Shown here: piece after piece, positions 17,348-25,296 of the stretch
How the letters are laid out: each line of letters opens with the position of its first letter
How positions within the stretch are numbered: position 1 is the first letter of the stretch
NCBI GenBank assembly: GCA_036702975.1
Contig: DATNPX010000049.1
Coordinates: 1 to 64,000, forward strand
Direction: 5' to 3'
DNA: 64,000 nt
Source of the DNA: DATNPX01 sp036702975
Lineage (GTDB): Bacteria > Cyanobacteriota > Vampirovibrionia > Obscuribacterales > Obscuribacteraceae
The notes under the pieces: generated by a model
The model's input: the letters and a program-made list of their open reading frames with translations, nothing else
What the model was told of the DNA's origin: nothing
The model's database searches: none
Position numbers and translations under genes: made by a program

Positions 17348-18508
17348 GTGAAGCTAGACCTCCCGACCATAGATGACACCTTGAAGGGCGCTCTAACCAT
17401 TCGTGGAACAGAGCTCGGGAAATGGGCACGGCGGCGGAACGACACGGTAGCGATAATCGCTACTACGGTTGGATTTGCGATTGGGGTCTCGATTGGAATT
17501 TTTGGGCCATCCGCATATCCTGATTTTCTCGTTTGGGGCCCGGTCTGTGTCGTGTCTATGTACATGCTGGGTTCACTAATCAGCTTCGTCGCAATCAATC
17601 AGGCGACTAAGGCCATGAACGGAGGCTACATTCACCGAGCTTCGCACCTAACAGCGCGAGCACTTCGCCTAGCAATCACCCTATTTCCACTTTCGTACCT
17701 CACCTTCGCTTACGCAGTCGACATAAAGCTTAGGCTCATGCTTTATCGCTCCCGGTTTATAGAGGCCGAAGCAATGACACTGCTGCTCGATCAAGCACTT
17801 ACCACATTCAGTCGATTTAGTAAGCAGCGAGCACTGAGGCTCTTCCTTGCTAACTACAAAGCTATAGCACTTCTTGGACAAACCAGATACGCCGACGCAA
17901 GAGCCATATTCCAAGATTGTCTAGCAAACAGCAATCGTCCGGCCACGCGACGCGTGCTGGAGAACAACATTGCTCACTGTGACATCGAAATGGGTAGACC
18001 GGAACAAGCTTTAAGACTGGTCGATTCAAGCTTGACCGGGCTGGGCGGCTCGAAGTTCGATCAAATAATCGGTGCCCATCTGTACTACAACAAGGCGCGG
18101 GCTCTGACTATGCTCAATCGCCTAGCAGAAGCTGAAGTCGCGGCCAATGAAGCACTAAAACTGGGCGAGAAGTCAAACGCCACCGTGTTTCAAACCGGGC
18201 ACTGTTACCAAGCTATCGGGGAAGTGAAGATGGCACAAGGAGATCTGCACGAGGCCGAAATGCATCTCAAATCGGCTCTCGAGAAAATGATTTCACGCTT
18301 CACTGATTGCAGTCGTGGAGCGATCGAAGCGCGACTTATACTGGCAGATCTGTTGAAGAAAATGGGACAAGACAAAGAAGCGGCTGAAGTTGCTGCAATC
18401 GCCGCCAAGTCAAAAGAAGAACTTATAGAAAAACTCACAGGAGACCTCGATCTACTGGCAAGGTCTGCAAGCGACGGGTCGGTCCTCGCACTGACGATGA
18501 ACTCCTAA
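17348..18508 (+). CDS. Membrane-anchored TPR protein
   Basis: This 386-residue protein uses a GTG start; an in-frame stop at 17327 excludes a longer start. A short cytosolic N-terminus precedes two hydrophobic segments (about 34-53 and 59-80) and a third near 105-120. The C-terminal two thirds is helical TPR-like sequence with alternating EA and AL patterns (for example AEAEVAANEALKLG near 255). It is likely a membrane-tethered scaffold. The ribosome site is weak, so a later start is possible but would remove a membrane segment. It diverges from the proteasome-like gene, with 145 bp between the starts. No catalytic motif is seen. Confidence 0.75.
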   Translation: MKLDLPTIDDTLKGALTIRGTELGKWARRRNDTVAIIATTVGFAIGVSIGIFGPSAYPDFLVWGPVCVVSMYMLGSLISFVAINQATKAMNGGYIHRASHLTARALRLAITLFPLSYLTFAYAVDIKLRLMLYRSRFIEAEAMTLLLDQALTTFSRFSKQRALRLFLANYKAIALLGQTRYADARAIFQDCLANSNRPATRRVLENNIAHCDIEMGRPEQALRLVDSSLTGLGGSKFDQIIGAHLYYNKARALTMLNRLAEAEVAANEALKLGEKSNATVFQTGHCYQAIGEVKMAQGDLHEAEMHLKSALEKMISRFTDCSRGAIEARLILADLLKKMGQDKEAAEVAAIAAKSKEELIEKLTGDLDLLARSASDGSVLALTMNS

Positions 18509-18516
18509 TGACTTCC

Positions 18517-18550
18517 TCTTTATGTCTTTATGTCTTTACGTCTTTATGTC
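18517..18550 (+). repeat. Four tandem copies of an 8-bp repeat
   Basis: TCTTTATG repeats at 18517, 18525, 18533 (as TCTTTACG) and 18541, followed by TC. It lies just after the TPR membrane gene. It may be a slippage-prone microsatellite; no function is evident. Confidence 0.8.
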
Positions 18551-18760
18551 AGTAACTGCATTTTGTGTCAGTCAGTCGAACAGGCTGCGACAGATCGAAG
18601 AAATCCGCCTTGACAAGAGAAATCATTTGTCGAGCTAACACCCCTTTGACGAAGTCATTTCCATCGGGTAACGTAAGTCAGGCTAGGAGCAACTATAGAT
18701 AGTGGCGCACGTCTGATCTATTGTGGTAGGAATTCTCTTGTCTCTAGAAGGAATGAGTCG

Positions 18761-19315
18761 ATGAAGTTGGAACTGCAATCGTTGTGCCTCGCGCTTGTTG
18801 TCGCTTTGAGCGTGGTGGGTAGCGTTCCGATTACGGCGCCCGCGCAGGGTCAGCAAACACCGATAGCGAAAATAAAGAGCTGGTTTGCAAAATACGACGA
18901 CATACGCCGGCAAGCACAGATGAATCCGACCGAGCGAGCTAAGGCAGATACTTTGCTGGCAAAAGGTATATCGATCGTGATGCCAGGCGCGGACAAGGTT
19001 GAAAGCGCACAGCTATTCCAGGTGCTCGAATCAAAGAATTCTCAGGCGGCCGACCAGATGAAGCAACTTGCTCTCTACCCGGAAACAGCAGATCTGCATA
19101 AAGGATACTTCAAATACTTTTCGGACGCCGCCTCACTTTTCGGCGACTATCTGCGTGTCCAAAACAACATTATGACGACAGACCCTGTGACTGGAAAACC
19201 GTTAATGGGGCAACTACTCAATCGGAAGAAAAACCTCGAAGATTTAGATGCTGCCAACAAAGCCATGGATGCGGATCTGCGCAACCAGTTCGGAATTCCG
19301 CCTTACAGATATTAG
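18761..19315 (+). CDS. Secreted hypothetical protein
   Basis: I do not recognise the family. The 184-residue product has a clear signal peptide (hydrophobic core about 8-24, Ala-rich cleavage region APAQGQQ near 27-33). The mature part is helical and charged with no cysteines, and ends GIPPYRY. An AAGGA ribosome site supports the ATG. It converges on the matrixin gene with 28 bp between them. Probably a small periplasmic protein. Confidence 0.7.
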   Translation: MKLELQSLCLALVVALSVVGSVPITAPAQGQQTPIAKIKSWFAKYDDIRRQAQMNPTERAKADTLLAKGISIVMPGADKVESAQLFQVLESKNSQAADQMKQLALYPETADLHKGYFKYFSDAASLFGDYLRVQNNIMTTDPVTGKPLMGQLLNRKKNLEDLDAANKAMDADLRNQFGIPPYRY

Positions 19316-19343
19316 ATATTGAACACCAGCCTGTCTGGCGACT

Positions 19344-20162
19344 TTACAGCGGCACATCCACTTTGGACTGATACAGTTTATATAAAGTATTCATATCACG
19401 TTCGGAAAGCCTTGAGTATTCGTCCGTCTCCTTGAACAAGAGATCAGACCGCTCGGTACTGTGTCCGACCATGCCTAACGCATGTCCAACTTCATGAGCG
19501 AAGAGATTCGTCAAAAGCATGATGCGCTGCTCCGCCGTGCGATCCTGTGCCACATCCAGATTGATATCAATGATTTGTGGTAGCACTCTATAGGCACCGT
19601 CGACAAACTTCCAATCCAGATGCGTCACAGCACCACGAGGCGAGCCTGAAGCGTTAAATCCGCGATGATGAAAGCGCACGACAATGCGTGCTTGCTTAGG
19701 ATTTTGAACACAGGCGAAGCGAACCATGTAGTTCGAGCGCCCTTCCCACATATTGAGAGCTGATTGGCAGATCTCTAGAAGGTCTGGGTGACCCGATACA
19801 TCGATATACACAGGTATCGGCATCTTGGTAAAGCGCATAGTCAATCCCTGCGATCGCTCGCGAACTATCGGCAAGTAATCGGATGTCTCCAGACCTTCAC
19901 CCGGCACCGGCATCCTCATAAACCGAGCCGGTGTAAGCTCAGTAGGCGGAATACTGAGAACCTCATTCACCAGCGCTCGTTGATGCGCCGCTATTTCGTA
20001 TAGATTTGGCGGCGCCGTCAAACTCGAACTGGCGGGCACAGCCTGAACACCTGGATTGGGCTCAAGGACTCGACCGTCTTGAGCATCTCGAGCCTGCACA
20101 CCAGTCGCCAAACTTGCGCCCAGCAGGCAGCCAATCATAATTGTCTTTAGTGCGCGTTTCAC
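19344..20162 (-). CDS. Matrixin-type zinc metalloprotease, secreted
   Basis: This 272-residue protein has a signal peptide (hydrophobic about 6-20, cleavage near VQA-RD). A pro-region-like segment of about 90 residues follows, then a matrixin/astacin-fold catalytic domain. The zinc site HEVGHALGMVGHS (near 225-237) gives three histidines and the catalytic glutamate, in the HExGHxLGxxGHS form known from bacterial matrixins. The Met-turn that normally follows (D-x-M-Y) reads SDLLF here, so the methionine is replaced by leucine. It likely degrades extracellular or periplasmic protein. It sits 3 bp downstream of the AbiTii-like gene in the same direction, so the two are probably cotranscribed. 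Confidence 0.85.
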   Translation of the reverse strand: MKRALKTIMIGCLLGASLATGVQARDAQDGRVLEPNPGVQAVPASSSLTAPPNLYEIAAHQRALVNEVLSIPPTELTPARFMRMPVPGEGLETSDYLPIVRERSQGLTMRFTKMPIPVYIDVSGHPDLLEICQSALNMWEGRSNYMVRFACVQNPKQARIVVRFHHRGFNASGSPRGAVTHLDWKFVDGAYRVLPQIIDINLDVAQDRTAEQRIMLLTNLFAHEVGHALGMVGHSTERSDLLFKETDEYSRLSERDMNTLYKLYQSKVDVPL

Positions 20163-20165
20163 GAA

Positions 20166-20723
20166 TTAGTCGTTGGATTCTTCAGCGGTCATCCTCAATT
20201 CTCGAATAACTTCATCGAGAAATGAAACCAGCTTTTCCCTGACTGCCTCGTATATTCTAAACAATTCCCGGGACCAGCAGTAAAACTCAGCGCCGGAGGC
20301 CTGGTCAGCGCTAATGCTGAACAGACTGGATGATGGCTCTTCCATCTCGTCTATCTGTGTTTCTATCTGTTGGATACCAATGTTGCAAAAGATACTTTTA
20401 CTGACTAAGCGCGGTTCCTGAACGCATACGAGCTTGCCTTGCCGGTCGACTTTGCCCCAAGCTCCCATCAAGAAACGATAAGCCGGAACGTCTAAATCAT
20501 CACGCCGATGCACGCCCAGAAAGGAGAGACCGAAACGAGGGCGCTCGTAAAGGAGCGCCAGGTCTTCCTTCCTGTAGCCCAATAACTCACGATTCAACCA
20601 GACAAGACGTTTATCATCGACCTTGGACCGAAGGGCCCGCGACACTAATAGCAGAGCATCCGAGACCTTGAGGTCCCCAACTTCTAACTGTTCTCTGATT
20701 TGGAGCAGTTGCAGGTGAGTCAT
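20166..20723 (-). CDS. AbiTii-like domain protein
   Basis: This 185-residue protein has an N-terminal region (LKVSDALLLVSRALRSKV, then VWLNRELLGY, then VPAYR) that resembles the AbiTii domain: a helical block, a W-x-x-x-EL-x-GY motif and a P-x-YR motif. AbiTii-type domains are predicted in phage-defence and conflict systems, usually fused to or next to an effector. Here the partner is the matrixin gene 3 bp downstream, which is unusual. The rest is helical and unrecognised. The ribosome site is weak. The assignment rests on motif resemblance only. Confidence 0.55.
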   Translation of the reverse strand: MTHLQLLQIREQLEVGDLKVSDALLLVSRALRSKVDDKRLVWLNRELLGYRKEDLALLYERPRFGLSFLGVHRRDDLDVPAYRFLMGAWGKVDRQGKLVCVQEPRLVSKSIFCNIGIQQIETQIDEMEEPSSSLFSISADQASGAEFYCWSRELFRIYEAVREKLVSFLDEVIRELRMTAEESND

Positions 20724-20933
20724 ATTTTTCTCATGGAGTTACTACCACTATATCGAACGCGGCTAATTTGCGCCCAGGAATATAATCATCGTTGCTGCGG
20801 GAAGCCAAATTCGTAGTCCAGCAACATTCCAGCTTTCGGTTCCGGGATTACTAAGTTGGAGGACTCAAATTTGTTAGGCGCATAGGCACGAGCAAAGTTC
20901 CCTAATCAGCAACTAGGCATTAATACAGCGAAA

Positions 20934-21143
20934 ATGTGCTGTTCAGCTTCTGAAGATCAGAGGAACACTCCTGGAAGCACCACAATCACATACAAATCAG
21001 GCACCAAAGGTAGTGACTGGCAGGCTCTCAAAGATGAAATTCTCGCCGAAACTGGCGAAACTTGTGATAGTTTGATGATACCAGCAGTGTCTTTTTGGTT
21101 GCTACGTATCTTAGAGATATTTCCAGTCATGCTGAGATATTGA
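20934..21143 (+). CDS. Small ORF, possible truncated HNH-like protein
   Basis: A 69-codon frame. Its middle (SDWQALKDEILAETGETC) resembles the start of HNH-nuclease modules, but no second Cys pair or HNH motif follows and the C-terminus turns hydrophobic (SFWLLRILEIFPVML). This could be a frameshifted or truncated remnant. It ends 4 bp before the next gene. I am not sure it is expressed. Confidence 0.3.
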   Translation: MCCSASEDQRNTPGSTTITYKSGTKGSDWQALKDEILAETGETCDSLMIPAVSFWLLRILEIFPVMLRY

Positions 21144-21146
21144 TAA

Positions 21147-21452
21147 ATGGATAACCGGCTTCGAGAATTAGCGGAAGTAAGATACGGTCAAAAAGAATTT
21201 CTTAGCGCCCTTTTTGATCTAGCTCTCGAAGAACAGTGGTTTGACCTACAGCATCTCATTCAGCACGATATGGCGAAAGCAATCCTGGCCGACTATTCGC
21301 TCGAGTTAGGAAAAGGCTTCCTCAATCAAGAGATTTTTTACAACAACTGGGAAGATGTTATAGCTATCGGCTGGTCAACATTTTGCAAACACACAGGACT
21401 GACCATGGACAAGGTCAACGGCTGCCTTCAATCGTTACGAGACAAAATTTAG
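21147..21452 (+). CDS. Hypothetical small protein
   Basis: A 101-residue soluble protein of natural composition, acidic in the first two thirds and rich in Leu and aromatics, with no signal peptide. I do not recognise it. It follows the 69-codon frame by 3 bp and converges on the multicopper-oxidase-like gene. No strong ribosome site is visible. Confidence 0.5.
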   Translation: MDNRLRELAEVRYGQKEFLSALFDLALEEQWFDLQHLIQHDMAKAILADYSLELGKGFLNQEIFYNNWEDVIAIGWSTFCKHTGLTMDKVNGCLQSLRDKI

Positions 21453-21460
21453 CCGAGCTG

Positions 21461-22510
21461 TTACTCGTTTCCAAACTCGATGTATTTGACTACGCAGGCG
21501 ATGCCACCGGGAAATGTCCCCTGATCGCTAGCCTGCTCTGGAATCTCTGATGCCAGCGACCAGACACCTGGATTGTCGGCTGTGAATTCAGCATCGACTC
21601 GGTCGGACGGATTCAACGTCACGGTATCTCTAAATGTGTGCGGTTCGAGAGCGTCGCTGCCGTTGGTGGAGACAATCTCCAATTTATGCCCAGTCAAGCT
21701 CAAAGGAATCGGCTGATTACTAGCGTTGACCAGTCGCAGTCGAATGCGCTCGCCCTTGCGAATCTCCATCGGCTTCATTGAGCTGCCGGTCGAGCCGTTG
21801 ATTGTGAAGGCCGTTTCGCCGCCTTTTGTTTGGCTGTTCCTAGAGTCGTTATCACTGACGGGCGAGCGAGGCATCGACTTCACCGTCGACTGGCCAAAGA
21901 CGAGAACAAAGTCTCGGTCGTAGCTGTGCCGTGGTTGAGCAGGCTCAACGACAAGCGCCCCATAGAGTCCCAAGGATTTTTGAAAGAGGTGATTTACTTG
22001 GGGGTGATACCAGAACGTGCCAACTTGCGAGGGAATGAATTGGTAAGCGAAGATCTCGCCCGGGTTAACGGCACCAGCTTTGCGGCGAGGTAAACCAGCT
22101 ACCGACTGAGGCAAACGCAAGCCATGAAAAGTGAGACTGGTTTGTTTGTGTGACTGGTTATGCAACACCACTTTTAGTGGCATTCCTTCGCGCACGCGAA
22201 TGGTTGGTCCCGGAAGCTTGCCGTTATAGGTCAAGCCATCCATGTATTTGCCAGGAAGTATTTCCACCCGGGTCTCTTTCACCATAAGGTGAATCTCGTT
22301 TTCTGGTCCCTGTGACAGCTGATCAGCCATGTCGCTAAGCTGATTGATAGTCTTTTCCATATGCGATTTGATGTCGTTGATTTCAGACTTCATGCTGTTC
22401 AACTCTTTCTTTTCTTGTATCTGCTCTTGTCCCAGGCTCTGGGCAAAGCCAGCCGCCGGTAAAGCCGCAATACAGAAGATCGAAAGTAGGGCTGAGTATT
22501 TGATTCGCAT
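21461..22510 (-). CDS. Multicopper-oxidase-like cupredoxin protein lacking most copper ligands
   Basis: This 349-residue protein has a signal peptide (ends GFAQ, residue 24), a coiled-coil-like segment (about 27-68), then two cupredoxin domains of the multicopper-oxidase type. The usual HWHG motif appears as TFHG (only His129 kept) and the usual WYHSH as WYHPQ (only His169 kept). The C-terminal HxxHxH and HCH motifs that complete the trinuclear centre are absent, and the protein is about 150-200 residues shorter than laccases. The GLYGALVVEP segment and SLTGHKLEIVSTNG confirm the fold. It probably cannot act as an oxidase; it may bind one copper or none and act as a structural or periplasmic binding protein. 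It lies 48 bp downstream of the universal stress gene. Confidence 0.8.
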   Translation of the reverse strand: MRIKYSALLSIFCIAALPAAGFAQSLGQEQIQEKKELNSMKSEINDIKSHMEKTINQLSDMADQLSQGPENEIHLMVKETRVEILPGKYMDGLTYNGKLPGPTIRVREGMPLKVVLHNQSHKQTSLTFHGLRLPQSVAGLPRRKAGAVNPGEIFAYQFIPSQVGTFWYHPQVNHLFQKSLGLYGALVVEPAQPRHSYDRDFVLVFGQSTVKSMPRSPVSDNDSRNSQTKGGETAFTINGSTGSSMKPMEIRKGERIRLRLVNASNQPIPLSLTGHKLEIVSTNGSDALEPHTFRDTVTLNPSDRVDAEFTADNPGVWSLASEIPEQASDQGTFPGGIACVVKYIEFGNE

Positions 22511-22558
22511 TAAATATGGTGCCTTTGGTGTCAGTGCGTCATAAACGCATTACACTCG

Positions 22559-23452
22559 TCATCTGAAAACGGCAGTACTCACAGTAGCGTGCGCTGCAAC
22601 TTTGCTCGATACACTACCTAATATCGCTTCTTCAAGTGCCGAGCGTCCCTGTGCTCCAAGAATAATCAGTTCGGCGCTAACTTCTTTAGCCGCAGCCAAA
22701 AGCTCGGCTTCCGGCTCACCATTACGCAGTTTAACAACCACTTTCTTCACTCCAGCTTCGATCAAGGATTTCTCTGCTTGCGCAAGCGCTGCTTCTCCTG
22801 ACATCATCAAATTATCCTCAACCCGAGCAACAAAACCGGGAGGCGAAATGTATTTAAAAATTCCTGTGACCGATACGACGTTTACGAGAGTGACCGTAAC
22901 CTCTTGCGCTGCAAGTGAAAAAGTCGCGGCAGCCTTGAGCATGGCCTTGAGAGCTTTTTCAGAGCCGTCAATGCCTACGACAACATTCTTCAATGCGGCA
23001 GCTTTATTAGAACGCACAATCAGCACAGAAGATTTTGCGTGCTTTGATACACGCTCGCATGTCGAACCGATCAAGAACTGAGAGACTTTGCTGTGCTCTC
23101 CGGGAGCCATGGCGATCAGGTCACAATCAAGATGTTCTGCAACCGTTTCGATGGTCATAGCAGGCGGTCCCAAAACGATTTTTGTATTGACGGTGCCGCA
23201 ATCATTCCTGAGAATATCCGCTTGCGCCGCCAGTACTTCCTCAGCTTTTTTCTCGATCTGATGTGGCAAGTCAGTGGGGAAATCTGCCATTGTTCCCAAC
23301 ATTGTTTCGTAAGCAGGCAGTTCCTCACGAACGAACAACAAAGTTGCTTGCGCGCTCTTCAGAGGAACCAGAGTTTTCAGTACTTCGAACACCTCCGGAT
23401 GCAGGCTGGCAATGTCAATTGGTAAAAGGATCTTTAGCGAGGATTGCGTCAT
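22559..23452 (-). CDS. Tandem universal stress protein (UspA family)
   Basis: The 297-residue protein holds two UspA domains (about 5-150 and 150-297). The second carries the ATP-binding signature GAQGRSALEEAILGS followed by the usual terminal strand. The first has the related PGEHSKVSQFLIGS but lacks the first glycine of the motif, so it may bind nucleotide poorly. It is cytosolic and implicated in stress survival and energy sensing. It lies upstream of the cupredoxin gene on the same strand. Confidence 0.9.
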   Translation of the reverse strand: MTQSSLKILLPIDIASLHPEVFEVLKTLVPLKSAQATLLFVREELPAYETMLGTMADFPTDLPHQIEKKAEEVLAAQADILRNDCGTVNTKIVLGPPAMTIETVAEHLDCDLIAMAPGEHSKVSQFLIGSTCERVSKHAKSSVLIVRSNKAAALKNVVVGIDGSEKALKAMLKAAATFSLAAQEVTVTLVNVVSVTGIFKYISPPGFVARVEDNLMMSGEAALAQAEKSLIEAGVKKVVVKLRNGEPEAELLAAAKEVSAELIILGAQGRSALEEAILGSVSSKVAAHATVSTAVFR

Positions 23453-23998
23453 TTTTTGCTCTTCTGATTACCCAACAGATACTCACGACAAACAGGCAGC
23501 AATTGTAGCCTAACTGAATCTGGCTTCACTTAAGTATCTGCTTTCATCGCCGTCTAAAAGTGCTCGCAAATATCACTCCCGCCTGCCAGAGATATATTAA
23601 ATCGACCCAGCCAGCCGAATCAAAATGGATAGAAGTTATCTATCGAAAAGTCATATCAACTATGTGCAAGGACCATAAAAAGAGCACCAAAGTATTCATT
23701 CTTACAAATATTAACGCCGTTTTGAACAAGGCTGTCATGATTAGCTTGTAGCTGTCGATTCCCATACGGCCTGCATATACAAAGACACAGTCATAAAACG
23801 AATATCCTTTTGTACACGTTATTGACAGCTTGCCAAGCGGTTCGAGCTGTTCAGGCAGAAGTCGATATTTTCCGCATATAAAGTCACTATTCAGCCTGGT
23901 GGGCCTGAAAAGAGGCTAAAATAGCCCAGAATGAAACTCCAGCTAGAACTGAGCTGACTGCTCGGTCTAGTCAATTTAAAATTTGGTTGAGGCGCGCA
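23453..23998. other. Intergenic region upstream of purB
   Basis: About 545 bases separate the divergent usp and purB genes. A 63-codon frame at 23560-23751 lacks support. Small stems occur near 23891-23911 and 23921-23935 just before purB, without a clear riboswitch or terminator layout. A TTGACA at about 23821 has no matching -10. Confidence 0.5.
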
Positions 23999-25294
23999 GT
24001 GATCGATCGATACACAAGGCCCAAGATGGGTCAACTTTGGTCGGAAGAGTCGAAATTTCAAACATTCCTTGACGTTGAAATTGCCGTATGTGAAGTGCAA
24101 GCCGATTTAGGCAAAATTCCTCAAGATGCTCTTGCAGACATAAAAAAGAAAGCCCGTTTTGATATAAAGCGGATGCACGAGATCGAAGAAGAAGTAAAAC
24201 ACGATGTCATAGCATTCCTTACAAACGTCGCCGAGTACGTTGGCGAAAACTCACGTTACGTCCACCTCGGTTTGACAAGCTCAGACGTCATCGATACAGC
24301 CCTCGCTTTGCAGTTGCGTCAAGCAGGTCAGATGCTGGCAACATCGCTCGAAGAGCTGGAGTTGGCTATTCTTGGGAAAGCCAGAGAACACAAGCACACA
24401 GTCGAGATTGGTCGCTCACACGGCATTCATGCTGAGCCTCTCACTTTCGGATTCAAATTAGCGGTATGGCTGGAAGAGGTTCGCCGTCACAAGAAGAGAC
24501 TAGCCGAGGCGATTGAGATTGTCTCTGTTGGAAAGATTAGTGGTGCAGTTGGCACATTTTCTAATATTTCTCCGCAAGTGGAAGAGCTTACTTGTAAAAA
24601 ACTTGGTCTCACCCCCGAGCCGGTTTCGACACAAATAGTGCAACGAGACCGTCATGCTCAGTTCATTTGGACACTTGCCATGATCGGCACCAGTCTGGAA
24701 AAGTTTGCCACGGAGATTCGACATTTACAGAAAACAGACATTCTCGAGGTGGAAGAACCGTTTGAGAAAGGCCAGAAGGGCTCATCGGCGATGCCGCACA
24801 AGCGGAATCCGGTAGGCAGCGAAAACATCTCCGGTTTAGCACGTATTCTCAGAGCTAATTCGATCGCCGCTATGGAAAACATTCCGCTGTGGCATGAACG
24901 CGATATCAGCCACAGCTCGGTAGAGCGGATAATAATTCCCGATTCAACAATTCTTCTAGACTACATGCTGGCGCGCTTTACAAAGATCGTCGCCGGGCTC
25001 GTCGTTTATCCGGAGAACATGAAAAAGAATATGGACCGCTTCGGCGGCGTCATCTTCTCGCAAGCGGTTATGCTGCGGCTGGTGGATAAAGGTATAACCA
25101 GAGAACAAGCTTACGCGTTGGTGCAATCAAACGCGATGAAAGCCTGGAATCAGGAAGATGGAAACTTCAAACGCAATCTATTGAGCGATGGTGCCGTAAA
25201 AGAGCATTTGACAACACAAGAGATTGAGGATTGCTTCAAAGCCGAAAACTATCTGACCAATCTAGACAAAGTGTTTGCACGAGTGGGTGTGTAA
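23999..25294 (+). CDS. purB: Adenylosuccinate lyase
   Basis: PurB removes fumarate from SAICAR and adenylosuccinate in purine synthesis. The 431-residue length is usual. The start is taken as GTG at 23999, giving M-IDRYTRPKMGQLW, which matches the family's N-terminus and has GAGG 6 nt upstream; the TTG at 23987 would add four residues. The family signature SSAMPHKRNP (residues about 260-270) with the following SEN is intact, as are the TSSDVIDTA and GRSHGIHAEP motifs of the active site. malQ starts 2 bp after its stop, so the two are one transcript. Confidence 0.95.
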   Translation: MIDRYTRPKMGQLWSEESKFQTFLDVEIAVCEVQADLGKIPQDALADIKKKARFDIKRMHEIEEEVKHDVIAFLTNVAEYVGENSRYVHLGLTSSDVIDTALALQLRQAGQMLATSLEELELAILGKAREHKHTVEIGRSHGIHAEPLTFGFKLAVWLEEVRRHKKRLAEAIEIVSVGKISGAVGTFSNISPQVEELTCKKLGLTPEPVSTQIVQRDRHAQFIWTLAMIGTSLEKFATEIRHLQKTDILEVEEPFEKGQKGSSAMPHKRNPVGSENISGLARILRANSIAAMENIPLWHERDISHSSVERIIIPDSTILLDYMLARFTKIVAGLVVYPENMKKNMDRFGGVIFSQAVMLRLVDKGITREQAYALVQSNAMKAWNQEDGNFKRNLLSDGAVKEHLTTQEIEDCFKAENYLTNLDKVFARVGV

Positions 25295-25296
25295 GA

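Noticed and set aside
23835..23860. tRNA T-arm-like GGTTCGA near 23840
   Set aside because: No acceptor, D or anticodon stems surround it.
23987..23999. TTG at 23987 as the purB start
   Set aside because: GTG at 23999 has a better spaced GAGG site and matches the family N-terminus.
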